Positions 1-8,190 are shown, numbered from the stretch's first letter. The stretch is DNA of 24,385 nt from an uncultured Anaerolineaceae bacterium (GCA_937967805.1 CALBTC010000070.1:1-24385); one strand, 5' to 3'. Translations and numbers: made by a program. The notes: generated from the letters alone by a model not told the origin.

Positions 1-41
1 GGGTTCTATTAATAGAACCCCCCTATTTTTGCGCAAAAATA
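1..41. repeat. Two adjacent perfect palindromes
   Basis: Positions 1-20 are a perfect 20-base palindrome (GGGTTCTATT followed by its reverse complement). Positions 24-41 are a second perfect 18-base palindrome centred on GCGC with A/T-rich arms. The first may continue to the left of the window. Either could be a terminator or a repeat element of the gene upstream, but no T-tract follows. Positions 1-239 contain no convincing gene. Confidence 0.6.
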
Positions 42-44
42 AGG

Positions 45-91
45 TGAAACGTGAAACGTGATTTTCCTAACGCATCACGTTTCACGTTTCA
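45..91. repeat. Long inverted repeat, 18-bp arms
   Basis: The arm TGAAACGTGAAACGTGAT at 45-62 is matched perfectly by its reverse complement at 74-91, with an 11-nt loop. Each arm is itself an internal direct repeat (GAAACGTG twice). The structure resembles dispersed intergenic repeats more than a Rho-independent terminator because no U-run follows. Confidence 0.7.
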
Positions 92-239
92 GCTTCTCCT
101 CCAGAACATTTTTCCGTAAGCGCACATGTAAGCGCCAAAATATACATTTTTAGGCACGACCCTATTATCACTCGCCAGTTACACAACTCGAACTGGGAAG
201 CCAATTAACGGGAATGAATACAGTTTTGTGGAGGAAACT

Positions 240-3200
240 ATGCGTATCCCTGTGATAAGATTGCATCTGTTACTTATTTTTGCCGCCTTTTTACTGTTGG
301 CGGCAATTGCCGTTTTTACGACCACGCGCCAGGCCAGTGCCAACAACCATCTGGTGCGCATCAATGAAGTGATGGCCGGGATGAATGGAGATTCCAAAGT
401 GCAATACATCGTGCTGGAAGCAGCCGATGATTCACAAAAAGCATGGGGCCCTCAGGCAGAAGACCCGGCCGGTTCACCTGGACGAGCCATGTTGGTCTTT
501 TTTAATTCACTGGGCATGGAAACCGGCCGTTTTGTCTTCCCCAGCGATCCGGCCGACGGTGACGACACCGTCCTGGTGGCCACGGCCGAATTTGCCGCCC
601 TCCCCGGCGCCCCTACGCCTGACTTCATCATGCCGGCCGACATCATTCCCATTGCCGGTAAGGTTGCCTTCCGCAACAATCCCGACAACATCAACAGCAC
701 CAGCGTCAACGTGGCGCTGGCCTATGGCGGCGATGGCTATGTTGAGAACCCTGATTTTCCAAACGACCCTGTAGACGGTGCCACCGATGTCGCCAACAGC
801 GCCGACTTGCCCATTTTAAATACCGCCGCCCTCACCCGCGTCTCCGGCAGCGGCTTTGGCACCGGCACGCAAAGCAACGCCGATTTTGCCATGGGACCGC
901 CCACGCCGCTGAACACTGCCGGAGAAACGTTCACCATCGTGCCCTCCGTTGCCTCATTAGAAGAGCAGGGCGAGGTTTTGTTTAATAAAGAAACCTTTTT
1001 GGGCAACGGCCGTACCTGCGGCTCGTGTCACGTGCCCGACAATGGCGACTTTGGTCTCTCCCCCACTCAGGTCCACAGCAAACCGGACGATGACGTGCTC
1101 TTCGTCTTTCAATACAACGTCAACACCCTCGTGGTAACCTCCAGCGCCCCCAGCGGCTTTGCCCAGCCTAGCGATTTGCGCGGCGAAATTACGGGCACCA
1201 CCGGCTCTGCAACAGTGCTGGCGGGTACGGGCGACACTTATCTCATTTATGGCGGCGACGATCTCTCCGGCACCGTCACCGATGAGTTTGGCAACAGCGC
1301 TACCTTTGTCTCTTTCACGTTTGGCGATCTGAGCGGGCCGAACCCGGTCAACGACAGTGTCAATGGTCTAGAGAGTTCCTTCTTAATGTTTGAATCCAAT
1401 AATGTGCAAAGCTTCCCGCAAGGCCGTGCCCTCATTCTGGAAAACATCGACGGCTTCGGCGATTTGGAAGTATTCCGCGCTTCGCCCGCGCTGTTCAACC
1501 TGGAACACACCGCCCCCTTCGGCTTTAGCACCCAAACGAATAATTTAGGCAATTTCTCCTCCGGTGCGGTAAGGCAGCACGCCCCGCGCAGCCTGCTGCG
1601 ACGCCCAGGCATCGATTTTCGCCTGCCCACCGAAGAAGAAGAAGACGCGCTGGAAGCATTCCAGTTCAGCATCCGCCTGCCGGCCGATGGCAACCATGAC
1701 CTGGACCGCTTTGCCGTGACGGATGAGCAAATTCTGGGGCGGGAAATCTTCTTTGGCACCGCGGCCAAATGCTCTCGCTGCCACTCTGGTCCCGTTCTGG
1801 CTACCACCGACGGCACAGTACGCGGCTTTGATGAAGGCGAAAACGGCGTCTTCGATACCGGCACCGACGAAATTCCGGTGAATGCCCTGGATGGCTTGCC
1901 GCCGGAGGACCCGGATGAAAACGGCGTCAGCACCCGCGAGTACAGCACGCCAGGCCTGTTTGGCACCAATCTCACCGGACCGTTCTTCCACAACCACACC
2001 CGCGTCGATCTGCGCCGGGCGATTACCTTCTACGCCGGGGCCGAATTTAATGCCTCGCCGGCTTTTGGACTGGTGGGGCGTCCCAACGTAGTGGCCGGCT
2101 CTGAAAATGCGGAACGCATTCTGGACTTCCTGGAAGCGCTGGTGGAGCCGTGGTCCGTGTGCGCCTCTGGCTGTGATTTCAGCAACATCCAAACGGCGCT
2201 GGACACCATTCCTGACGGAGATTCGCTCACGATTATTGGTGATTTTGACATCAGCGCGCCGCTGGTTTCCGGGCGCAACGGCATCAATAATGTGGTTATC
2301 TACAGCGCCAACGGTACGCTCAACTGGGTGGGCGGCCCCAACAGCCGGATGATTTCGCCCCAGGGCGTGGGCAACATGACGATTTTGGGCCTGAACCTGA
2401 CCTGCTCGGCCAACTGCGGCACCACCACGGCGATTCGGGCTTCGGGCAACGGCCGTATCCTCATTAAAAACAACACGATCACCGGCTTCAACCGGGCCGT
2501 CAATATCACCGGCCCCAGCGAAGTGATAGTGAAAGGCAATACCTTTACCAACAACACAACCGGCATCCAGCAAACGGACGGCACGATTGATGCTTACGCC
2601 AACAATATCGCCGGCTACAGCATCGCCTACACCCAATCGATCAGCGGCACGGCCAACCTGAACAACAACTTCTGGGGCGTGGCCATCGGCGAGACGCCAC
2701 CAACCGGCTCCGGCGTGCCGCAAAGCGCCTGGGATGCCCGACTGGCGGCCAACGTCGTGGAATGGAGCGATGTTTCCAGCCGGACGGGTCGGGCCAAGCT
2801 GGGTGATGCCGAGTTGGAAAGCAGTAACCGCTCTGGCGTACCGGTGATTGTGAGTTACGGTCGTTCCCTCACCAATGCGCCTTTCGACACGCCGCTCAAC
2901 ACCAGCACCACCAGCATGTGCTCCGACTACTTCGAATATTTCGTTCGCGGCGAACCGGCCGACGGCACCACTTGGACGCTCCTGCTGCCGGTGGACGACA
3001 ATTCCGACTGCAACGCCGATGTGCTGAGCCAGCAGCGGCTGATGGAAGTGATTGACACGGCCGACTGCACCGCACCCGGTGCGGCCGGCTGTTGGGACCC
3101 CGCGGCCAACGTGGCCACACAGGGGCAGCTATTCCGGCTGGTTGACCTTACCACGGCACAGCTGACGCGCGGCACCTACGCGGCCGATTCCACCGAGAAT

Positions 3201-3434
3201 CTATTCCCCACGCCGACGCCGTCTAACACACCAACACCCACCAATACGCCGACGCCGACGAATACGCCGATACCAACCAACACGCCGACGCCGACGAACA
3301 CCCCAATACCGCCAACGTCTACGCCAGGGCCATCACCCACACCGGGCCCCTCACCCACGCCGGCCATGACACCGACAGTGGACCCCGGCAGCGGCGGGGA
3401 CATATTCATCTATTTGCCGTTTATAAACAGGTAA
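240..3434 (+). CDS. Secreted di-haem cytochrome c peroxidase (MauG-like) fused to a beta-helix and a Pro/Thr tail
   Basis: This 1064-residue protein carries two covalent haem c motifs, CGSCH (260-264) and CSRCH (511-515), and the FFHNHTR segment (583-589) typical of the CCP/MauG peroxidase family, which transfers electrons through two haems in the cell envelope. A signal peptide is visible (hydrophobic 9-25, likely cleavage after ASA34). Residues about 36-230 look like an LTD/Ig-type beta domain, 640-840 have the repeated N-x-x-I/F pattern of a right-handed beta-helix, and 988-1055 are a Pro/Thr linker ending in IYLPFINR. The ATG at 240 is preferred over the GTG at 228 because GGAGG lies at 230-234 with 5-nt spacing. 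The peroxidase domain contains a Gly/Thr-rich insert after the first haem. The family call is firm; the substrate is unknown. A terminator follows, so it is probably monocistronic. Confidence 0.85.
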   Translation: MRIPVIRLHLLLIFAAFLLLAAIAVFTTTRQASANNHLVRINEVMAGMNGDSKVQYIVLEAADDSQKAWGPQAEDPAGSPGRAMLVFFNSLGMETGRFVFPSDPADGDDTVLVATAEFAALPGAPTPDFIMPADIIPIAGKVAFRNNPDNINSTSVNVALAYGGDGYVENPDFPNDPVDGATDVANSADLPILNTAALTRVSGSGFGTGTQSNADFAMGPPTPLNTAGETFTIVPSVASLEEQGEVLFNKETFLGNGRTCGSCHVPDNGDFGLSPTQVHSKPDDDVLFVFQYNVNTLVVTSSAPSGFAQPSDLRGEITGTTGSATVLAGTGDTYLIYGGDDLSGTVTDEFGNSATFVSFTFGDLSGPNPVNDSVNGLESSFLMFESNNVQSFPQGRALILENIDGFGDLEVFRASPALFNLEHTAPFGFSTQTNNLGNFSSGAVRQHAPRSLLRRPGIDFRLPTEEEEDALEAFQFSIRLPADGNHDLDRFAVTDEQILGREIFFGTAAKCSRCHSGPVLATTDGTVRGFDEGENGVFDTGTDEIPVNALDGLPPEDPDENGVSTREYSTPGLFGTNLTGPFFHNHTRVDLRRAITFYAGAEFNASPAFGLVGRPNVVAGSENAERILDFLEALVEPWSVCASGCDFSNIQTALDTIPDGDSLTIIGDFDISAPLVSGRNGINNVVIYSANGTLNWVGGPNSRMISPQGVGNMTILGLNLTCSANCGTTTAIRASGNGRILIKNNTITGFNRAVNITGPSEVIVKGNTFTNNTTGIQQTDGTIDAYANNIAGYSIAYTQSISGTANLNNNFWGVAIGETPPTGSGVPQSAWDARLAANVVEWSDVSSRTGRAKLGDAELESSNRSGVPVIVSYGRSLTNAPFDTPLNTSTTSMCSDYFEYFVRGEPADGTTWTLLLPVDDNSDCNADVLSQQRLMEVIDTADCTAPGAAGCWDPAANVATQGQLFRLVDLTTAQLTRGTYAADSTENLFPTPTPSNTPTPTNTPTPTNTPIPTNTPTPTNTPIPPTSTPGPSPTPGPSPTPAMTPTVDPGSGGDIFIYLPFINR

Positions 3435-3447
3435 ACGAGCAGAGATT

Positions 3448-3480
3448 GGAGACTGGAGATTGCTTCAGTCTCCTTTTTTT
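3448..3480 (+). terminator. Rho-independent terminator after the peroxidase gene
   Basis: GGAGACTG (3448-3455) pairs with CAGTCTCC (3466-3473) and is followed directly by seven T residues (3474-3480). It begins 13 nt after the stop codon of the peroxidase gene. Confidence 0.85.
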
Positions 3481-3536
3481 GTGTGGTGGGGAACGGCCGT
3501 ATAATCACCCCAAACCATTTGTAAAGGAGCATGAAT

Positions 3537-3866
3537 ATGGCATATGACGAAGGCCTGGCCCATCGGGTACGAGAGCAGTTTACCGATCAACCCAATGTGG
3601 TTGAGAAGAAGATGTTTGGCGGACTGGCATTTATGGTGCAGGGCAACATGAGCGTGGGCATCTTGGGCGATATGCTCATGGTGCGCGTTGGCCCCGACGC
3701 GTATGAAGCGGCATTAGCCGAGCCATACGCTGCGGCTGAGGCAGGCAACATGCGACCCATGAAAGGCTTTGTCTACGTGGCGGCCGCCGGCATTGAGGAG
3801 GATAAGGCATTGGCCGCCTGGGTAGAACGAGGCGTGACCTACGCGTTGTCATTACCCGCCAAGTAG
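3537..3866 (+). CDS. TfoX N-terminal domain family protein
   Basis: A 109-residue cytosolic protein matching the stand-alone TfoX/Sxy N-terminal domain: an early helix, then KKMFGGLAFMVQGNM (about residues 25-39), a beta strand with LMVRVGP, and MKGFVYV. In enterobacteria full-length TfoX/Sxy controls competence; short N-domain proteins like this are widespread and their role is not established. The ATG at 3537 is chosen over that at 3531 because AGGAG at 3525-3529 gives 7-nt spacing. A TATAAT at 3500-3505 just after the preceding terminator, abutting an ACGGCCGT site, is a possible -10 box, but no good -35 was found. The gene stands alone, with a helicase gene starting 56 nt downstream. Confidence 0.8.
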   Translation: MAYDEGLAHRVREQFTDQPNVVEKKMFGGLAFMVQGNMSVGILGDMLMVRVGPDAYEAALAEPYAAAEAGNMRPMKGFVYVAAAGIEEDKALAAWVERGVTYALSLPAK

Positions 3867-3910
3867 CCAGATCCGCTTGTTTCTGCATTCGGCTGGTGTC
3901 AAAAATCAGC

Positions 3911-3916
3911 TAAAAT
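3911..3916 (+). promoter_or_regulatory. Candidate leaderless -10 box of the helicase gene
   Basis: TAAAAT sits exactly 6 nt before the ATG at 3923 and no Shine-Dalgarno sequence is present. This is the TANNNT-N6-ATG layout known for leaderless transcripts in several bacterial groups. No clear -35 hexamer was found. Confidence 0.35.
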
Positions 3917-3922
3917 AGCGGG

Positions 3923-6211
3923 ATGAACGACCTCCAGCTGCGACCTGCTCAAGAAAAGATTTTAGAATACGAAAACGGCCGTCTGGCCATCAGCGCCGTG
4001 CCGGGGAGCGGCAAAACGTTTACCCTCTCTCTGCTGGCAGCAAAGTTGATTAGGGACGGCCACTTCGACAAGCTCAGTGCAGGCAGTATCGACCCCAACC
4101 AGCAGCAGATCCTCATCGTCACCTACCTCAATTCCAGCGTCGATACCTTCAAGGTGCGTATTCGCCAGCGGCTGGAAGCCGAAGCGCTGCCGCCCGTCGG
4201 CTTTGACGTGCGCACGCTGCACAGCCTGGCCTTAGAGATTGTGCGCACCGCTAACAGCGGGTTGGGCGAAGAAAGCGGCCCGGTGGTACTGGACGAAGGC
4301 CAGGGCACCCACTTCCTGGCCCGCGCCGTCGATGGCTGGATCGAAGCCCATCCCGACGAGTGGAGCCAGTTCCTGCCCGACGACTCGCCGCAAACACGCG
4401 CCCGCTGGCGCGACGCAACGCAAAAGATGGCCAAGGCGTTCATCCGCGCGGCGAAAAACGAACGCTACCGGCCGGAGCAGATCTTACAAAAGGTGGAAAG
4501 TGGCGATTTTCAGGACAGTGAAGCCACGCTGCCCATTAATGAAGCACCGCTGATCTGGATGATGGGCGGGATTTACGGCCGTTACCAAACCATCCTGGAC
4601 CGGCAGGGATCGCTGGACTTTGACGACCTCATTTGGCAGGCGGTGGAGCTGCTGGACCAGCGCGCCGGGCTGGCCGAGCAGCTGCGCCGGCGCTGGCCCT
4701 ACGTCCTGGAAGACGAAGCACAGGACAGCGTGCCGCTGCAAGAAGCGCTCATCAGCCGCCTGACCGGGCCAGACGGCAACTGGGTGCGCGTCGGCGACCC
4801 CAACCAGGCGATCACCAGCACCTTCACCGCCGCCCATCCCCGCTTCTTCAACGCCTTTGCCGACCGGCCCGATGTCGTCTCGCGCCCCCTGCCCAACAGC
4901 GGCCGCTGCGCCCCGCTCATCATCGGCGCGGCCAACACGCTGCTGCACTGGGTCATGGACAAACATCCCGTGCCCGAAGTGCAGGAAAACACCTTCCGCC
5001 GCCAAAACATCGAACCCACCCCGCCCGGCGACGCCCAGCCCAATCCACCCGACAGCGAAGCCGACATTCGCATCCGCGTCTACAAGCACCGCGAGGATGA
5101 AGAACTGCCCCAGGTGGCCAAACTCGCTGTTCGCTACACGCAGAAGCGACCCGATCACACCGTCGCCATCCTGGTGCCGACCAACAACCTGGGCTACCAG
5201 ATCGCCGAGCACCTGGACGCGCTGGACGCCGACTACGACAACCTGCTGCGCGGCGGCACGCGCGAGCGGGAAATCGCCGCCGCCATGCACGCCGTCCTCA
5301 CCGTCCTGGCCGACCCGCTGGACACCAAAGCCATCACCGCGGCGCACGCCAGCCTGCACGCCCTGGGGCATCCTGTCGCCCTGCTGCCCGATGAGGAGCT
5401 GGAGCCGTTCCACACGTTGTTGCGCAGCGTCCACCAGCCGGAATGGCTGCTTTATCCGCACGACGAGGACGAGGTAACCCAGGCGCTGCCCGCCGGGGTA
5501 GCGACCGAAACGCAAACCCAGGTGGCGGCCCGATTTGGCGCTTTTTTGCGGGAATTGTTAGCGTTACGGCCGTTACCCATCGACGATCTGGCCTTAGCCC
5601 TGGGAGATGAACTGTTTGCCTGGGGGGATGTACACGAAGGCGATCTGGCCATCGCTTACCAGATTGCCACCCTGCTGCGCCAGTGGCGCGATTCTCAACC
5701 GGATTGGCGGCTGCCGGAGCTGGTGGCCGAGCTGGGCAACATCGTCAGCGGGCGGCGCAGCCTGCCCATCAGCAGCCCCACCGATTTTGGCTACGAGCCG
5801 GTGCCGGGGCGCGTCACGCTCACCACGCAGCACAGCGCCAAGGGGCTGGAGTGGGACGCGGTGTTTATGATTGGCGTTGATGGCTACTGGATTCCCAGTA
5901 ATTTAGATTCCTACTTCCTGGGTGTCAGCGACATTTTGGGCGGCGATCCCACGGCCGAAGTGGTGGCCCAGTTACGTTATTTGATGGCGGGGGATGCGGG
6001 AATTTATGACGGCCGTTCCGCCACCGAATCGGCCCACATCAACATTATTGCCGAGCGGCTGCGCCTGCTGTACGTGGGCATCACCCGCGCCCGGCGCTTT
6101 TTGCAGCTCAGCCGCAGCCGCGCCACCCGCAGCTACAACAAAGAACGCGACGCCGAACCCGCCACGGTGATGGGCGTATTGTACCGCTACTTGCAGGAAG
6201 TAAAGATGTGA
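3923..6211 (+). CDS. UvrD/PcrA-like superfamily 1A DNA helicase
   Basis: A 762-residue ATP-dependent 3'-5' DNA helicase of the UvrD/Rep class, expected to unwind DNA in repair or recombination. The motifs appear in order: Q-motif LRPAQEKIL (6-14), Walker A AVPGSGKT (25-32), motif Ia around VTYLNSS, motif II EDEAQD (263-268), motif III VGDPNQAIT, motif IV near SGRCAP, motif V TTQHSAKGLEWD (634-645) and motif VI YVGITRARR (717-725). All catalytic residues expected for SF1A are present, so it looks functional. It is somewhat longer than a typical UvrD and shows no extra nuclease domain. It ends about 40 residues after motif VI, without a long C-terminal tail. No Shine-Dalgarno is visible; see the leaderless promoter candidate. 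The IS element lies 33 bp beyond the stop codon. Confidence 0.9.
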   Translation: MNDLQLRPAQEKILEYENGRLAISAVPGSGKTFTLSLLAAKLIRDGHFDKLSAGSIDPNQQQILIVTYLNSSVDTFKVRIRQRLEAEALPPVGFDVRTLHSLALEIVRTANSGLGEESGPVVLDEGQGTHFLARAVDGWIEAHPDEWSQFLPDDSPQTRARWRDATQKMAKAFIRAAKNERYRPEQILQKVESGDFQDSEATLPINEAPLIWMMGGIYGRYQTILDRQGSLDFDDLIWQAVELLDQRAGLAEQLRRRWPYVLEDEAQDSVPLQEALISRLTGPDGNWVRVGDPNQAITSTFTAAHPRFFNAFADRPDVVSRPLPNSGRCAPLIIGAANTLLHWVMDKHPVPEVQENTFRRQNIEPTPPGDAQPNPPDSEADIRIRVYKHREDEELPQVAKLAVRYTQKRPDHTVAILVPTNNLGYQIAEHLDALDADYDNLLRGGTREREIAAAMHAVLTVLADPLDTKAITAAHASLHALGHPVALLPDEELEPFHTLLRSVHQPEWLLYPHDEDEVTQALPAGVATETQTQVAARFGAFLRELLALRPLPIDDLALALGDELFAWGDVHEGDLAIAYQIATLLRQWRDSQPDWRLPELVAELGNIVSGRRSLPISSPTDFGYEPVPGRVTLTTQHSAKGLEWDAVFMIGVDGYWIPSNLDSYFLGVSDILGGDPTAEVVAQLRYLMAGDAGIYDGRSATESAHINIIAERLRLLYVGITRARRFLQLSRSRATRSYNKERDAEPATVMGVLYRYLQEVKM

Positions 6212-6226
6212 AAAGCGTCACATCTT
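6203..6226 (+). terminator. Hairpin overlapping the helicase stop codon
   Basis: AAGATGTGA (6203-6211) pairs with TCACATCTT (6218-6226) around a 6-nt loop, and the stop codon is inside the left arm. There is no long T-tract, so termination is plausible but not certain. Confidence 0.45.
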
Positions 6227-6244
6227 CCTAGGATACACGTCTAA

Positions 6245-6255
6245 GAACCTATCCG
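6245..6255. repeat. Left terminal inverted repeat of the IS element
   Basis: GAACCTATCCG, reverse complement of 7172-7182. The transposase stop codon (minus strand, 6249-6251) lies inside this repeat. Confidence 0.8.
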
Positions 6256-7139
6256 TAAATTGCTAAATCACACAAGATATGCGCACAAGCAAACTGCACA
6301 AAGGCCAACCAATTCTCGCTTTTCTTGCACCATCGGGTGCGAATACTTCGCCTCTTTGCCAGCCAACCAAGCGTCCTTTCCACGACCCAACGTCGTGCTG
6401 GGTGCTTGTGTGCCTCAGGAATGGGAACCGACAACGGTTCGCCACGACGACGCCTGTGCGCAATGTGTTTCTGATAATTGGCTTTGGATACGAAACGATG
6501 GACATCATCGAAATCATACCCTTTGTCCAAACAGAGATGTTGTTCTTTCGTCGGGCGAGGGACCACAATGGAAAAGACAAGGTCATCGACCGACCATTTA
6601 TCATGTTGGTTCGCACCGGTAAGATGAACGGCCAGAGGCGCGCCACGCTCGTCAACCAAGATATGAATCTTCGCCCCGCTTTTACTGCGGTCGGTGGGAT
6701 TGCGTCCTGTTGCCTCTCCGCCCAGAGGAGCAGGGACCGATTTGCTGTCGATAGCCTGCCATTTCCAGCGAATCCGGCGCTGCCGATTGTAGAAGCGAAC
6801 CATTGTTTGCAACACCTTGTCCCAAATACCCTCTTGTTGCCACGTTTGGAATCGTTCATGCAGAACACTGCTGGAAACGCCGAACCAATCGCGGTGGACC
6901 GCTTTCCATTGGCAGCCTGTCCACAAAATGTACCGGAGGCCGTTGACGACAGCCCGATTGTCGGCCCGCGGACGCCCTGGCCCTCGTTTTTTACGCGGTT
7001 TGGGCAAATGCTTTTTGATGCGGCGCCACAAGGGACGGGGGACACGGAAATAGTCGACATTTTTCGGCTTTTGTTTATCCTTGTTTTTCAAGATGCACCT
7101 CGTTGGAAGTTTGTTTTTGGTCAAACTTATTTTCCACAA
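6249..7139 (-). CDS. IS5-family DDE transposase
   Basis: The 296-codon frame encodes a DDE transposase. The N-terminal helical domain carries the LRYILWTGCQWKAVH stretch typical of the IS5-type N domain (residues 68-82). The catalytic triad is visible as AIDSKS (D131), LDKGYD (D205) and VVERTLGW (E254). The gene has no interruption, so it could be active. The start is uncertain: the frame opens with TTG at 7139 and there is no ATG before residue 113. An ATG at 7146-7144 begins a different frame that stops after 23 codons, and an 11-bp inverted repeat (7090-7100 with 7139-7149) brackets the start region. A non-canonical start or a frameshift are both possible. The other long open frames over this region are shadows. 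Confidence 0.85.
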   Translation of the reverse strand: MWKISLTKNKLPTRCILKNKDKQKPKNVDYFRVPRPLWRRIKKHLPKPRKKRGPGRPRADNRAVVNGLRYILWTGCQWKAVHRDWFGVSSSVLHERFQTWQQEGIWDKVLQTMVRFYNRQRRIRWKWQAIDSKSVPAPLGGEATGRNPTDRSKSGAKIHILVDERGAPLAVHLTGANQHDKWSVDDLVFSIVVPRPTKEQHLCLDKGYDFDDVHRFVSKANYQKHIAHRRRRGEPLSVPIPEAHKHPARRWVVERTLGWLAKRRSIRTRWCKKSENWLAFVQFACAHILCDLAIYG

Positions 7140-7171
7140 GGTGCATCTTTTGTTTAGGTCAATTTATTTTT

Positions 7172-7182
7172 CGGATAGGTTC
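7172..7182. repeat. Right terminal inverted repeat of the IS element
   Basis: CGGATAGGTTC, reverse complement of 6245-6255, followed by the target duplication TAA. Confidence 0.8.
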
Positions 7183-7228
7183 TAAATCAAAATGATAGTA
7201 TTTCTTATCAGCGTGGAGGAAATTTGCT

Positions 7229-7870
7229 TTGGATAATTGGTTTTGGGTTGTCATCATTCCATTCGCTATCAGTCTTATAATCGGTCTTATACTCCTTTTT
7301 GTTGAGTACCGATCAGGAATATTTGTTCCCAAGAAAAATCTCAAGGTTGAAATTTTAGTTGATGCTCCATTATTTAGCGTTCATGTTTATAAAGGGTATG
7401 AAAGAAAAATTGACGTCTATTTTGATGGAGTACCTGTCGACAATTTATCAATTTTTGCTTTGAGATTTTCAAATGCTGGACGAATAGCTATTAAATCCGA
7501 AGATTATGAAAAACCACTAAACATCAAATTTGTTCATCCGACTTCAATCAAGCAAATTGATATTGCATCGTCCAACCCGAGCAATCTACCAATAAGTCTT
7601 AACGTAGAAGATAACAATATCATTATTGAGCCTTTGCTCTTAAATACCGGCGATTATTTTACCTTAAATTGCTTACTTTCTATGGTACCCAATGATCGGT
7701 TTTTTAATATAAGTGGACGCATTGTTGACATACCTAAGATAGAAATACAAGAAACCAAACCTTCAAGCTACAGGATACATCCATCAATAATTGTACTGTT
7801 TCTCTCTATCGTACTCATCCTTACCATGGGAGTATTTCTCGCAATTCAAGTAATTCAAAACAGACAATGA
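7229..7870 (+). CDS. Hypothetical membrane protein with N- and C-terminal helices
   Basis: This 213-residue protein is not recognised. Residues about 5-24 (WVVIIPFAISLIIGLILLF) and 188-207 (IIVLFLSIVLILTMGVFLAI) are strong transmembrane helices. The 160 residues between them are rich in beta strands, with a pattern seen in many uncharacterised two-helix proteins (KIDVYFDGVPV followed by LRFSNAGRIAIKSEDYEKP). A TTG start at 7229 is supported by GGAGG at 7215-7219 with 9-nt spacing. Base composition is clearly A/T-rich compared with all neighbours, and ACGGCCGT is absent. The gene sits directly beside the IS element. These features point to horizontal acquisition; a role in defence or stress is only speculation. 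Confidence 0.7.
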   Translation: MDNWFWVVIIPFAISLIIGLILLFVEYRSGIFVPKKNLKVEILVDAPLFSVHVYKGYERKIDVYFDGVPVDNLSIFALRFSNAGRIAIKSEDYEKPLNIKFVHPTSIKQIDIASSNPSNLPISLNVEDNNIIIEPLLLNTGDYFTLNCLLSMVPNDRFFNISGRIVDIPKIEIQETKPSSYRIHPSIIVLFLSIVLILTMGVFLAIQVIQNRQ

Positions 7871-8006
7871 GGGTCAAGTCTCCCTGTTCCGGTGTTGTCT
7901 TAGATACCCTAATTTCTGCTCTGGTTTGGACTTCCTCTCGTGTTGTGGCCGATTTCGGTACATGAGTGCGCAACCATGTCACTTTCTCGTCGGATGTAGT
8001 GTGTAG

Positions 8007-8177
8007 GATGAAAACAGCCGTGAACATGAAGAAGCGTTCTGCTCCAACGGCGACTTGCTACAAGAACTCCACGCCATCATCAAGGAAAAAGACCCCAGCT
8101 TCGGCAGTCTGGTGCGCGTGCGCAACAAACGCCAGGAATTTTTATGGGTCCATCCCCAATTCGAAAGCGAGTATTAA
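8007..8177 (+). pseudogene. Decayed 3' end of a host-like gene
   Basis: An open stretch of 56 codons ends at TAA 8175-8177 and begins straight after an in-frame TAG (8004-8006), with no credible start codon. It reads DLLQELHAIIKEKDPSFG then RVRNKRQEFLWVHPQFESEY at its C-terminus. The codon use is G/C-rich and protein-like, unlike the A/T-rich gene just upstream, so it looks like the tail of a chromosomal gene whose front was lost. The family is not recognised. Positions 7871-8006 contain nothing that can be assigned. Confidence 0.5.
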
Positions 8178-8190
8178 CAAGCTACCTTCA

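Larger units (their letters stand above)
6245..7182 (-). mobile_element. IS5-family insertion sequence, 938 bp, apparently complete
   Basis: The ends are the inverted repeats GAACCTATCCG (6245-6255) and CGGATAGGTTC (7172-7182), 11 bp perfect, with partial similarity a few bases further in. TAA at 6242-6244 and TAA at 7183-7185 form a 3-bp target duplication, consistent with the TNA duplications of the IS427/IS1031 type groups in the IS5 family. One transposase gene fills the element on the minus strand. It contains no ACGGCCGT octamer, unlike the flanking chromosome, which supports a foreign origin. The insertion lies just past the helicase gene and does not break it. Confidence 0.85.

Noticed and set aside
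1545..2723. Long minus-strand open frame (392 codons) over the peroxidase gene
   Set aside because: It lies wholly opposite a well-supported gene with haem motifs. Its peptide shows no recognisable domain, and GC-rich codon use explains the open frame.
4484..5515. Minus-strand open frame (343 codons) over the helicase
   Set aside because: It is antisense to conserved helicase motifs, with a low-complexity Gly/Val/Gln-rich peptide.
6263..7060. Second minus-strand frame (265 codons) inside the IS
   Set aside because: It runs in another frame of the same strand and lacks the DDE residues; a shadow of the transposase.
6279..7157. Plus-strand open frame (292 codons) over the IS element
   Set aside because: It is opposite the DDE transposase, whose catalytic triad is clear. 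The plus-strand peptide has no family features.
7821..8027. Minus-strand 68-codon open frame
   Set aside because: There is no ribosome binding site and no recognisable domain, and it overlaps the end of the AT-rich gene.
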